Assembly: GCA_949825065.1 (NCBI GenBank)
Contig: OX463863.1
Coordinates: forward strand, 15,918,345-15,982,344
Length of the DNA stretch: 64,000 bases
Source of the DNA: Odontocerum albicorne
Taxonomy: Eukaryota > Arthropoda > Insecta > Trichoptera > Odontoceridae
Direction of reading: 5' to 3'
Below, one piece after another: positions 42,270-53,665 of this stretch. The first letter of the stretch is position 1. Each line of letters starts with the position of its first letter. The notes below the pieces were generated by a model. That model saw only the letters and a program-made list of their open reading frames with translations, had not been told where the DNA came from and made no database searches. The position numbers and the translations under genes were made by a program.

Positions 42270-42545
42270 AAGTACGGCACGTCTCTGCCTTCTACAGGTC
42301 ATTGAAGCTGAGGTACTCCTTGAGCAACAGCGTCATCTGGAGCAGGTTATCAGTGAAGGTGTTTATGATAAATAACTAACCAAATCTTTTACCAGGCACA
42401 GAAATAGTTAAAACCCTGGATCTAGGCAACTCACCAAAGTCAACGGGAATCAGTTTACGAAGGAAGCGGGATAATTTTTATTTACTTGGATATTTGAAAT
42501 AGTAAACAAATGATCTTCCGTTTCTTTACCAAGCTCTAACATCAG
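42270..42545. repeat. Dispersed repeat, partner of 25190-25470
   Basis: Same order of conserved phrases as the copy at 25190, clearly diverged. Confidence 0.6.
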
Positions 42546-42945
42546 ATAAGATGTTTTAAAAAAAAAAAGGTCAACTAATATTTCTTTGTAACTGTGTGAC
42601 GTTGCCCTCATAAAAATAAAAAGATTTCTATCTTCTAGTGTAGATCGTGCTAATTTCTTGTTATTTTGATGTTATCTGTAACATAATTCATAATGGACAG
42701 CTGGACAAATTACAGTGTATTCATAATGTTTGTCTGTGATTTGTTTTTAACCTGAGAAAGTACGATCATATATGATAACTTCATACCAGAAAGCATTTAT
42801 TTATTTATTATTACACATGACAAGAAATATACACAATTTGAGAAAAACAACAGATAATTTGATTTGGACATACAATTTTAAAGGATCTGGGTTTGTTGCC
42901 TTTCATTTGTCGTATCCCCAGTAAACTAGGCTTTTGCCTGTATCT

Positions 42946-43500
42946 GAACTGAACATTGAACTGGTTGAATGTTAGAAATAGACGCCAAATTCACATACTG
43001 TCTCTATTGTATAATATCCTTAACTGTCCCGCCGCATCCTCTTATCTCGCAGAAAGTTTTCAGCGTATTTCCAATCATGGATTAGCACTACGCTCAAACA
43101 GATATTTTTTTACGCCGTCCTTACTGTCCATGCAGTAAAACTCTAGAATCAGTTACAAACCAATATAAGACTCGCTCCGTCCTTGGCATGGTTTAAGAAG
43201 CGACTGAAAAAACTGTTAATTTCTATTCAGTAAAATAACATGTTTCATTCCCAATTTTTCCTATCCTTTCCTCCCCATCATCCCTCCCTTTTCTTTTGAT
43301 TGATGATATCTCACTTTATATGAAAAATAATGTTCGGGTGATTGTCCGTCTTTGTGGGGTTCGTGGGCATATGCTCACTTATGTGTTTATGGATTTCATG
43401 GGGATGGATAGTCGATTGATAAGATAAGATAAGAGATTGCCGCCTGGCAATAAACCCGTCAAATTGTATTTGCAATAAAAGTGTTAAATGAATGAATGAA
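42946..43500 (+). pseudogene. LINE 3' fragment (family C) with GAAT tail
   Basis: It reads LNWLNVRNRRQIHILSLLYN then frames with CMQ*NSRISYKPI-type breaks. The 3' UTR carries GGCAATAAACCCGTC and ends in AATGAATGAATGAATGAA. The tail is shared with the SINE family. Confidence 0.7.
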
Positions 43501-43858
43501 TGAAATTTAGATCGTGCTAGATGGAGACTTATTTTGTCCCCCATAACAGCGTGGATGAAAGTATGATCGAACTGAATTAACTGTTAAATGCACATTTACT
43601 GACTTGATAATTCCACGCATATTAGATTCAGGTACCTATAGTATATTGATTTGATATTTCCAATAAAATCTAAATCAGTGTTTTTTTTATTGTCTTTTTT
43701 CCATATGTACGTCCATATAACATATTGTCTGTGGAAACAGTTGTTAGGGAAACATGGTAAATATTATGGAAGGGCGCTAACGTGCTGGGGTGACAGTGCC
43801 CTGCCTCGCACTGGTTGGTACTGTCCGCCCATATACTCGTTTTATAAGATTTTAATCT

Positions 43859-44930
43859 AGGGTTGTGGAGTCGAAGTCGGGAATTGCTATTCTAAATTTG
43901 ACTCCGACTTTAAATACCTGATTTTTTTAAGGCTAAATGAAGGACACCTTATCCTTAATTTGTTATCAGTAAACAGAAATATACCACAACGTACATATGA
44001 ACTCTGTGTCCACTATAATGGACGCCAAGTAAGAAGAGGTTAAAATGAAATCAACATTATGTAGTATTAGTTTATATAGATGGCGTCTTAAACGTTTAAA
44101 ATCGATAAAAAAGTATTCTACACTTCATTTGTTATCAGAAAACATAAATATACCACAAAGTACATATGGCATCTGTGTCCATTATAATGGACGCAATAGT
44201 ATTAGTTCATATGGATAGCGCCTAAAACGTTTCAAGTCGATAAAACAAAATTCTACATTTAATTTGTTATCAGAAATATTCCACAAAGTTCATATGAACT
44301 CTGTGTCCATTATAATGGACGCTAGGTCTGAAGAGGTTAAAATAAATCAACATTATGTAGTATTAGTTTATATAGATGGCGTCTTAAACGTTTAAAGTCG
44401 ATACAAAAGTATTCTACACTTCATTTGTTATTAGAAAACAGAAATATACCACAAAGTGCATATGAACTATGTGTCCATTATAATGGACGCCAGGTCTGAA
44501 GATGTTAAAATAAAGTCAACATTATCTAGTATTAGTTTATATAGATGGCGCCTTAAACATTTCAAGTCGATAAAACAGTACCGTACACTTCATTTGCTAT
44601 TATTGTAGAAAAAAAACGAAATATACGAGTATCACAAAGCCATTTACAAAGTTCATATGAACTGTGTGTCCATTTTAATGGACAGCAGATCTGAAGAGGT
44701 TAAACAGCGTGTCCTATGATGAGGAATCCCCATAGTCATTATTTACGAAAACCTTACATTTAAATAGTTACGCCACGTTATTAAGTATAACATATGGATG
44801 GCAATATATGTGCTGTAATTGGAGTCGGAGTCGAACTCCACAACCCTCTAAAAGTCGAAGTCGAACTCCAAAACCCTCTAAAAGTCGAAGTTAGACTCCA
44901 CAACCCTCTAAAAGAGACGAAATTAAACAT
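43859..44930. mobile_element. Element enclosing diverged 169-bp satellite units
   Basis: AGGGTTGTGGAGTCGAAGTC at the left recurs inverted at 44828-44850, followed by two more copies of a 33-bp unit. The interior (43960-44700) holds about four and a half copies of the 169-bp satellite. Confidence 0.5.
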
Positions 44931-45052
44931 TTTAAATATTCGCGTCAATTTACGTCTCCTGTAAGCTCAAATACTCAAAATCATATTAAATAAAATTAAC
45001 AATAAATATAGGTTAATTGATAGCAATATACGAGTAGTATGTACTATGCGTA

Positions 45053-45993
45053 TCCAGAAAGTAAGCGTACTGAGGCTCTCACGACCGGATGGATTTTATT
45101 TTCGACATGTTGGCTACACTTCCGTGTAGCCTGACCCTTCCCCTCCACAACGAGACCGGTTCGAGGTCAGTACGTTGAGAAGTGTCGACGCGACAACACG
45201 TTTCGTGAAAAATGTCAATCCAATCTCCCGCCAAGTGTGAAATACGCGGCGTCATCCGTTATCTCGTTTGGAAGGGAAAACCTCCGGTTGAGGTTTATAA
45301 TGAGGTGAAAACTGCATATAGTGATAAAGCTATGAATCGTACGAGTGTGTACAAGTGGTGTCGCGAGTTTAAAAACGGTCACGTCACACCTCTTCACCCT
45401 CCGCCAAAAAGTTCAAAACCACAATTTCAGCCAAGAAAATCATGGCATCCGTGTTTTGGGACTGTCAAGGCATAATTTTAATTGAATATATGCCTCAAGG
45501 GGAGACCATCAACTCTGCAAGATACTGTGAGACCCTAAAAAAATTGCGGAGGGCGATTCAGAACAAGAGGAGAGGCATGCTGACAAAGGGAGTCTGCCTG
45601 CTGCACGACAATGCCAGACCCCACACGGCCAACGCCACGAAGGAACTGCTCGCCTCGTTTAAATGGGATGTCCTGAACCATCCCGCGCATTCCCCTGACC
45701 TAGCACCTTCAGATTACTATCTCTTTACCTCCCTGAAGCTGCACATGGGTGGAAAAAGGTTTTCAACCGACGAGGAGGTAAAGGAGGAGGTGGAGAAGTG
45801 GACGGAGGGGTTGGCGGGAAACTACTTCGAGGAAGGCATCAAAAAGTTGATACCCCGCTTCACCACCTGCATTGAGAGGAATGGCGACTATGTCGAAAAA
45901 TATCTTACATATGTACTACGGTAACCACGTAATTTTTTTATTTAAATAAAAAAAATTGTAACCTACAAAAATTCAGTACACTTACTTTCTGGA
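45053..45993 (+). mobile_element. Deleted mariner-like element 1
   Basis: The ends are TCCAGAAAGTAAGCGTACTG and its inverse with TA flanks at 45051-45052 and 45994-45995. At 941 bp it contains both ends of a transposase gene. Confidence 0.85.
45212..45924 (+). pseudogene. Mariner-like transposase, core deleted, frameshifted
   Basis: The N-terminal HTH part runs from MSIQSPAKCEIRGVIRYLVW to NGHVTP. A deletion follows that removes the region with the first catalytic Asp, and a shift near 45440 leads to ASVFWDCQGIILIEYMPQGE, HDNARPH and SPDLAPSDYYLF (second and third Asp), finishing at TAA 45922-45924. The family is close to the transposase half of SETMAR. Confidence 0.8.
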
Positions 45994-46035
45994 TATGCCT
46001 CGTACATATATAAATACATTCCAAAATCAGACATA

Positions 46036-46954
46036 CGAGAGTCATCTAGAAAGTAAGGTTACAAGGGCTCCTGAACCTGGGGGAAATTTTTTGTTTCAAA
46101 GTTAGCGCACCTGGCGTGTAGGAGGGATCCTAACGGTCAGTTTGTTTGGTCCCGCGTGCTTGTCGACCATTTTGTTCAGTCACAGTAAATTCTTCCGATG
46201 GAGAGGTCGTTGTGCTCTCCCGCCACCCGTCCGTGCGAGATCCGCGCGGTCATTCGTTTTTTGACTTTGCAGAACAATACCGCCGCGAATATCCATCGGA
46301 AGCTCGTGGAAGTTTATGGTTGTGATGTGATGAGTCGACAACATGTCAGGAAGTGGGTTAGGTTGTTCAGAGAAGGCCGTACTGATACAACGAGGCAAGG
46401 CAGTGATTTCTGACGAACTTGTGCAAAAAATTGAAGAACAAGTGCGAAATGACCGCCGTGTGACGCTTGACGACCTTCACGAAGAATTTCCCAACATTTC
46501 TCGAAGTCTCTTTGGTGATATTGTGTCGGAAAAACTTGGTTACAAGAAGTTGTGTGCGAGATGGGTGCCCAGAATGTTCACACCGGAGCACCGTCAAAAT
46601 CGCGTGACCGCCGCGCGTGAATTTTTGGATCGTTTTCCACAGGAGGGAGAAGCTTTTCTGGACTCTATCGTGACGGGGGATGAGACGTGGGTGTGTCACT
46701 ACACCCCAACAATTTTCCAACGATCAAAAGGTCGAGGAAGCTGTGAAGAAGTGGCTGAAAGAGCTGGCGGCGGAGGTCTATGACACTGGCATACAAAAGC
46801 TGGTGCCCCGACTACAGAAATGTCTCGATCTCGACGGCGATTACGTTGAAAAATAGTTGAATATATTTGTGAAGTATCCTGTGAATTTCAATTAAATACA
46901 AGCATTTTTCGATCCTACATAAATGTTGTAACCTTACTTTCTGGATGACTCTCG
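46036..46954 (+). mobile_element. Deleted mariner-like element 2
   Basis: Ends CGAGAGTCATCTAGAAAGTA and inverse, TA flanks at 46034-46035 and 46955-46956, 919 bp. It starts only 43 bp after element 1 and has different ends, so it is a separate insertion. Confidence 0.85.
46198..46855 (+). pseudogene. Mariner-like transposase, core deleted, frameshifted
   Basis: It begins MERSLCSPATRPCEIRAVIR and after a frameshift near 46385 reads VRNDRRVTLDDLHEEFPNIS and IVTGDETWVCHYTP with the first Asp. A deletion removes the second and third Asp. A third frame gives AVKKWLKELAAEVYDTGIQK and GDYVEK to a TAG at about 46853-46855. Confidence 0.8.
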
Positions 46955-46959
46955 TATAT

Positions 46960-47180
46960 CAAGATAAATAGTATAAAATACATTTAAAAGAGAAGCTATC
47001 AAACGGTCTGGGATTACCTCATAACATCCCCTCGGTTGAGATATCCCCCCACCAATATAGGGCGAGCGCGGCCGCGAGGAGATCAGATGTGTTTCAGCCC
47101 ATACCCTGTCGTGATAACGACCACGTTCCAATCCCCTGCTTGAATAGATTATAATTAGATACTTTTTTATATTCAAATCA
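46960..47180 (-). repeat. Dispersed repeat, partner of 53310-53500
   Basis: The minus strand shares TATTGGTGGG, ATCTCAACCGAGGGGATGTT-like and TAATCCCAGA blocks with the plus strand at 53335-53460. Confidence 0.45.
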
Positions 47181-47329
47181 GACTTCTTTTATTTTAAACT
47201 TTTTTTATAAATTCATTGACTACATACTCGTAAATTATAATACATTATCAATTATGTGGTATTTAGTACAAATAGCGTAACAAATAGCGTAGATATTATT
47301 AAAAAAAATCTTCATTTAAGTTGTACAGC

Positions 47330-47780
47330 ACCGGTACATTGTAAAATAGATGGATGGTTGCCGCTCAATACTCGGATATTCCGGTTTACTTCTTGCTCTC
47401 CCGGTGAAAAGTGGCAGGGTGAAGAGATTCCTCTTTAGCAGATAGAAGTTTGTCGGAAATAAAGTACTGTAGACGTTCCAGAATCTGAGAATATATTTTG
47501 CTTATTTTTCGTTCCTTATGCGCAGTCCATCGCTAATTGTAAGCCCTTTTATTCGCCCGTGTATGCCGTTACGGTTTACTAGATACCATGTATACCGCGC
47601 GCTCTCCGTATGCATGGGCTGTTTGATTATTTATAGTGATTATTGTGAAGGCCACGCATAAGGAACATTTAATTACAATAGGTACAGATATCAACTCTAC
47701 AATATTTACACAACAATTATACAAATAAAATCATATATTTTAGGTGACGCATACGTCCGATACATAAGTAGTTATGACAC
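47330..47780 (+). mobile_element. Dispersed element, inverted copy at 56911-57288
   Basis: About 380 bp are shared, from CAGGGTGAAGAGATTCCTCT to TTTTAGGTGACGCATACGTC. The copy at 56911 interrupts LINE sequence, which shows mobility. No frame. Confidence 0.6.
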
Positions 47781-47934
47781 GTAATTAAGTATAACACGTG
47801 ATTTGTAATATATGTGTATGTATTTGAATCGGGGCCGAAGTCGGAATCACACATTTAAAATATCTGAAGTCGGAGTCGGCATAATTTTTGTCGTCTTCAC
47901 AATTCCGATTTAATTAAATATAATACAATATTAT

Positions 47935-48260
47935 AGCAAGGTACGCATTTATAAGACCTGTGTGCGACTTATCCTCACATATGGCATCGAAGCGAGGGTG
48001 GACACTGTCAAGACCAAAAGTATACTAAGGACAACAGAAATGAGAACTCAACATGCTATTGCTGGGAAGACTTTGCGTGATCACGTAAGGAACACCACAA
48101 TCCGAGATGTCTGTGAAGTTCAAGATGTGGTCAGATGGGGACGACAGCTTCGACGATACTGGTACCAACATGTACAGAGAATGAATCCCATACATAGCTC
48201 TGCATGGGGTACCGGATGGACGGCGTCCACCAGGGAGACACCCCCGAAACGATGAGGAGA
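47935..48260 (+). pseudogene. LINE C-terminal fragment
   Basis: It reads CVRLILTYGIEARVDTVK, RTTEMRTQHAIAGKTLRD and WYQHVQRM, the same family as 32706-33448, truncated at both ends. Confidence 0.7.
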
Positions 48261-48405
48261 TAGCTGGAGCTCAGCATCACAGGAGGATAATCCTGTAGTA
48301 ACAGACTCTTGAGTCCATATAAAGTTGAAGAAAAAGCCAATAATGTAACATTTTATTGTGATTTGAGGAATATTTCTTTTCTACATATAATTTCCTTTAT
48401 TTACA

Positions 48406-48456
48406 CTATGTGGCAATCTCTTCCAATCTAGTTGATTGGAAGAGATTGCCACATAG
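48406..48456. other. Perfect 23-bp hairpin from LINE/SINE tails
   Basis: The arms 48406-48428 and 48434-48456 are exact reverse complements around a 5-nt loop (TAGTT). Each arm is the GGAAGAGATTGCCACAT part of the SINE/LINE tail, so two tails meet head to head. The tail continues to about 48500. Confidence 0.9.
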
Positions 48457-48820
48457 CAACAAGCCCGGCAGATTGTTTTTACAATTAAGTGTTAAATGTT
48501 ATAAGAAAATGTACAAAAGGATGCACCTTCCTTGTTTCAGTGCCGGCTGAAACAACCCTATTTGTAAGGGTTAAATAGCTTTAGGGAAATGGGCTGAAAG
48601 GAAGTGGAGAGGGGATCGCGTGACCATCTCCAGGGGTAGTTAGCTGCGCTCTTCTCCGATACTCGTGCCGCTCAGCTCTGCATGACGTGATGTCATTCTG
48701 TTGTTATACTTTATATAAATATAATATTACGGGCAAAGTGACATGCGATTCACTGCAAAGCTCACAATATTTAAAACATGTCAAGCTAATGTAACTCTTA
48801 AGTCCGCTACACGTTATTTA

Positions 48821-49449
48821 CCTTTCCCTTCCTGTGCTTAAAACATCCGAGCGTTCCGGTGCTGTGTATTCAATACACATGTAAAAATAAACGATTTAAA
48901 ATTGGAAAAGTAAGAATATTCATAGACAATCGCTTAAATTAATTAAATTTGAAGTCAAAAGTGATAATAATTAAAATTTGAAAACATGAAAAAACTATCG
49001 GCCGACGTTCACAAAACGTGCGAAATAACCACTTCACATGAAAGCCCGTAAGCTACTGACGGAACGGAAAAACTAACACTGTATATTATACCTTGAAGGA
49101 AGAAACTAAACGATTCTATTTCTTTCGTTCTCATGTACCGAAGTATAGAGAAAGTGAGACGTGAATAGCGTCGCTTCCTCGCCCATAGCGGTTTCTTATA
49201 ATTAATATACCTACGTCACACACTGGCACACGTTTGATTGTATTGGTGAATTTATTCCCGAATTTCACAAAATATCTCTGATGTGGCCGATAAGTGCTAA
49301 TTATTAGTAATATTATTTTTTTCATTCAATGCGTAAATGTATTACGGAGGAATACCTAAAATCTGAACCCAGTATTTATTATATTTATAGACATATTAAA
49401 GTTTTTAGAAGCAATGTGTACTAGTTACACATCACAGGGAAGGAAGGGT
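48821..49449 (-). mobile_element. TTAA-type MITE, inverted copy
   Basis: Same family as 8880, 22297, 41198 and 54613. The right TTAA lies at 49450-49453; the left target has mutated to TTTA. Confidence 0.75.
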
Positions 49450-49759
49450 TAAATAGTGAATGCCCCTTTTATCAACAAACTACCGTTTAAGAATATGATT
49501 ATTATATCCGCAAATTATTATTAAACTCGTGATACTGGTAGTGGGCAGCTCTGAATCGTGGATCATGAAATGTGGGGAAATGTTTTAAGATACTTAATAT
49601 TGAATATATGTCCTCAGTAAGATACAGGCAAAATCCTAGTTCACTAGGGACCCAACAAATGAAAGGCAACACACCCAGATGAATTAATAAGTGAATATCC
49701 ACATTTAATTGGCTTTTGTTTTTCACAACTTATGTATTTATAAGATTTATTGTCATATA

Positions 49760-50260
49760 TAAATAAATAAACTGTATTGTAAAAAACGGCCGACTACCGA
49801 GTTGAGAAATTGCTAGATACAACCGTATGTGGCGCTTCTATATCTTCACATTAGGTGGCCTCTACTGTGACGCCACGCAGTTATAATTCGGCACCGTTTC
49901 CAGTGGCACGTGTATCGCTGTTACTTTTCAAAGATGATATACGAAAAATCTCAATATGGGTCATCATTAACACATGAACATTTACAATAAATATCGATAA
50001 AAGGGATTACTAAATTTGAACCCCGATTTGGTGAAATACTCGTATATAAATAAAAATAAAAAAATTGTATTCTATAGAACGGTCCACGGCCGAGATCAAG
50101 AATTACGAGATACGATACTCGTACGATCGTATGTGGTGCTCCTATAGCTTCGCATTCAGTAGCCTCTGCTGTGACGCCACGCAGTTGTAATTCGGCACCG
50201 TTTACAGTGGCACGTGTATCACTGTTATTTTTCAAAGATGACATACGGGTCATCATTAAT
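49760..50260. repeat. Dispersed dimeric repeat (family L)
   Basis: Two diverged copies at about 49765-49980 and 50060-50260 share CGGCCGA, CGTATGTGGTGCTCCTATAG-like, GACGCCACGCAGTTGTAATT and GTATCGCTGTT blocks. Another dimer lies at 59050-59520. Confidence 0.65.
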
Positions 50261-50299
50261 ACATGAACATTTACAATAAATGTTGATGAAAGGGAGTGC

Positions 50300-50545
50300 T
50301 AACTTTGGTGAAATGTTTTCTCAAAAAAAGCAATTCCTTTCTTCTTACCAGTAGATGCGGGTTTCAAACAATGAACTATATAAGTTCCTTGTCTTTCTAG
50401 TAGGAGTGGGAAAACCAATTGGAGCCAATATATTGGGGCTTTAGGGATGAGGGATGAATAGAGAGGGGTCGTCAGTGGCGGCACGATGATCATGGGAGGC
50501 ACGATGCTCAATCATGAGCTACACGATAGGATGATAGTTGAGTTT
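50300..50545. mobile_element. LINE tail fragment
   Basis: It contains CACGATGCTCAATCATGAGC, matching the tail near 34770; no frame. Confidence 0.4.
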
Positions 50546-50799
50546 ATAAAGGAGTATTGTATTAAATAAAATTTGTGGCTTAAGTTGTTTTCCCAGAACA
50601 GGTCCGCACGCCATCCATTGATTAGTTGGGCAGAATAAATGCGCGGTTGTCTCCAAAGCATGACGACGTTTTTGCCCTTGAAAACTTTTCAACTGCTTTA
50701 TTTCTTCAGACCTGAATTAATTCTAAGGTTTTATAAAAAATATTCTTTCTTATGAGCTGGAACTATGATTGTATTATTTACACTAAATGTTACATTATA

Positions 50800-52500
50800 T
50801 CTTATGCGTTTAGATAGATGGCGTCCGAAACGTTCTAAGTCGAAAATACAATATCTTACATTTGTGCATGTGAACTCTGTGTACATTATAGTGGACACTT
50901 GGTCTGAAGAAGTTAAAATAAAATCAATATTATGCAGTATTGTATTATTTTATATATGATAGATGGCGCCTAAAACGTTTAAAATCGATAATACAGTATC
51001 CTACACTTCATTTGTTATCAGAAAACAGAAATATACCACAAAGTGCATATGAACTCTGTGTGCATTATAATGGACGCCAGGTCTGAAGACGTTAAAATAA
51101 AATCAACATTATGTATGTAGTATTGGTTTATATAGATGGCGCCTCAAACGTTTAAAGTCAATAATACAGTATCCTACACTTCATTTGTTATCAGAAAACA
51201 GAAATATACCACAAAATGCATATGAACTATGTGTCCATTATAATGGACGTCAGGTCTGAAGACGTTAAAACAAAATCAACATAATGTAGTATTAGTTTAT
51301 ATAGATGGCCCCTAAAACGTTTAAAGTCAATAACACAGTATCCTACACTTCATTTGTTATCAGAAAACAGAAATATACCACAAAGTGCATATGACTTCTG
51401 TGTCCATTATAATGGACGTCAGGTCTGAAGACGTTAAAATAAAATCAACATTATGTAGTATTGGTTTATATAGATGGCGCCTCAAACGTTTAAAGTCAAT
51501 AATACAGTATCATACACTTCATTTGTTATAAAAAAACAGAAATATACCACAAAATGCATATGAACTCTGTGTCCATTATAATGGACGCCAGGTCTGAAGA
51601 CGTTAAAATAAAATCAACATTATGTAGTATTAGTTTATATAGATGGCCCCTAAAACGTTTAAAGTCAATAACACAGTATCCTACACTTCATTTGTTATCA
51701 GAAAACAGAAATATACCACAAAATGCATATGAACTATGTGTCCATTATAATGGACGCCAGTTCTGAAGACGTTAAAATAAAATCAATATTATGTAGTATT
51801 AGTTCATATAGATGGTGCCTAAAACATTTAAAGTCAATAACACAGTATCTCACACTTCATTTGTTATCAGAAAACAGAAATATACCACAAAGTGCATATG
51901 AACTATGTGTCCATTATAATGGACGTCAGGTCTGAAGACGTTAAAATAAAATCAATATTATGTAGTATTAGTTCATATAGATGGCGCCTAAAACGTTTAA
52001 AGTCAATAACACAGTATCCTACACTTCATTTGTTATCAGAAAACAGAAATATACCACAAAGTGCATGTGAACTCTTGTCCATTATAATGGACGCCAGGTC
52101 TGGAGAGGTGAAATAAAATCAACATTATGTAGTATTAGTCTATATATGTTAGATGACGCCTAAAACGTTTAAATTCGATAAAACAGTATCCTACACTTCA
52201 TTTGTTATCAAAATACCACAAAGTGCATATGAACTTATATCTTCCATTATAATGGACGAACGGTCTTAAAAGCTAAAATTAATCAACATTTTGTATTATT
52301 GGTTTATATGGATGACACCTAAAACGTTTTAAGTCGATACACGTTTAAAGGATGACACCTAAAACGTTTAAAGTCGATAAAACAGTATCCTACACTTCAT
52401 TTGCTATCAGAAAAAAAACGAAATATATCACAAAGCCGTTGACAAAGTTCATATGAACTCTGTGTTCATTTTAATGGACAACAGGTTTAAAGAGGTTAAA
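50800..52500. repeat. 169-bp satellite (about 10 units)
   Basis: Units start at AGATGGCG (50961, 51133, 51303, 51472, 51641 and so on; most steps are 169 bp). Each carries the palindrome GTCCATTATAATGGAC. Central units are nearly identical while both edges are diverged, as expected for an array homogenised by unequal exchange. Confidence 0.9.
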
Positions 52501-52587
52501 ATAAAATCACTGTATCCAGGGCTGAGCCAGGGCCTGTACTGCCTGCGTATGAAAACCAAAGCTTTTCATTATTATAATAAATTAATT

Positions 52588-52745
52588 GTAATTTGTTTAA
52601 TCAAATACTATTTATTATACTTGATATAACCAATCAAGACATAGTTTATAACCCTACCCCTGATGATGAGGTGTGCACCTTGAAACCGGTAGGGTTATAC
52701 CGTTACATTAAGTGGAAAAAAGTGTTTGATTAAACAAAATACGAT
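52588..52745. repeat. Inverted dimer with hammerhead-like core
   Basis: The arm at 52588-52632 is inverted relative to 52690-52745. The core at 52660-52708 reads CTGATGA, a 4-5-bp stem AGGTG/CACCT, GAAAC, then CGGTA...TACCG and TTAC. The order CTGATGA-stem-GAAA-stem-U matches the hammerhead ribozyme core and recalls those in Penelope-like elements; stem I is not evident and one C is extra in stem III. Confidence 0.4.
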
Positions 52746-52772
52746 ATATTTAAACCTTGACAGTGTTAATTG

Positions 52773-53282
52773 GGTTAATTGGGGGTTCTAATGGGTAATA
52801 GGGCTACGATGGAGTATACTTTGCTGGAAAGTGTACCTCTACAAAATATCGTAATGCGCCATGTTGCAATACCACCAGCAACACTACTACCAAGTCCAAT
52901 TCATTAGCGTCCTCGAGTGGTCTTTTGGCTCCGCGAACCCTGGGCAATGTGGCCACTGACATTAACATCAGTGTCATAGCAGATAATGAATGGGCGAATG
53001 GCGAGTCTCCGGCGCCACAAAACCGGATCCCCCCAGCTAAGGGAAGGTGACCCCTACAGAAAAACCCATCAGAGAAGGCAACGGGAAACCACTCTGATTA
53101 TCTTTTCCCAGGCAATTCACTATGGCGAGGAACAAGACAGATGTCCTGGCTGCGGAATGTGAGGGAGTGGACCGGCATCCGGAGTGCAGAGGAACTGTTC
53201 CGGGCGGCTCAGGACCGAGACGGATTCGCCGAAGTGATCGCCAACGTTGGGGGGACCCGACAGGGCACTTAGAAGAAGAAGA
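52773..53282 (+). mobile_element. LINE-derived short element with 11-bp target duplication
   Basis: AGTGTTAATTG lies at 52762-52772 and 53283-53293. The 510-bp body starts with a 5'-UTR-like region (including GGCAACGGGAAACCACTCTG), jumps to the last about 55 codons of an RTE-like ORF (QMSWLRNVREWTGIRSAEEL to a TAG) and ends in AAGAAGAAGAAG. It looks like an internally deleted LINE mobilised in trans. Confidence 0.75.
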
Positions 53283-53309
53283 AGTGTTAATTGATTGCCT
53301 TAACCATAA

Positions 53310-53500
53310 AAGATAATAGAGTGTGGACTGAAAAAAAATTGATGTCCTCGTGGCCGAGCTCGCCCTTTATTGGTGGGATTTATCTCAGCCGGGGATATTA
53401 TGAGATGATCCCAGAGATATTGATACCTTCTCTCATAAATGTATTTTCTGAGATCTTGAGATATATGCGCGATATCAGAGCCGCTATGCCTATATTAATA
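53310..53500 (+). repeat. Dispersed repeat, partner of 46960-47180
   Basis: Shared blocks as described for the partner copy; no gene. Confidence 0.4.
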
Positions 53501-53665
53501 AACTATTCGGGGAGTATCGGGTTCTCGACTTAGTTAACTTACACTTCAAACCCATTCTCTGGAACTGACAATACTTCAAGCTAGAACATCTTTTGCTCAA
53601 AGTCAATATGCCTATCTGCGGTATCACAGTATCGCACTCTGCTAAGATTATAATCCAAAACAGTA

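Noticed and set aside
43651..43860. 69-residue frame with hydrophobic segments
   Set aside because: No domain, no start context of note, composition as expected for AT-rich DNA.
53122..53316. 64-residue frame MARNKTDVLAAE
   Set aside because: It is an out-of-frame reading of the LINE C-terminus; the correct frame reads RQMSWLRNVREWTG.
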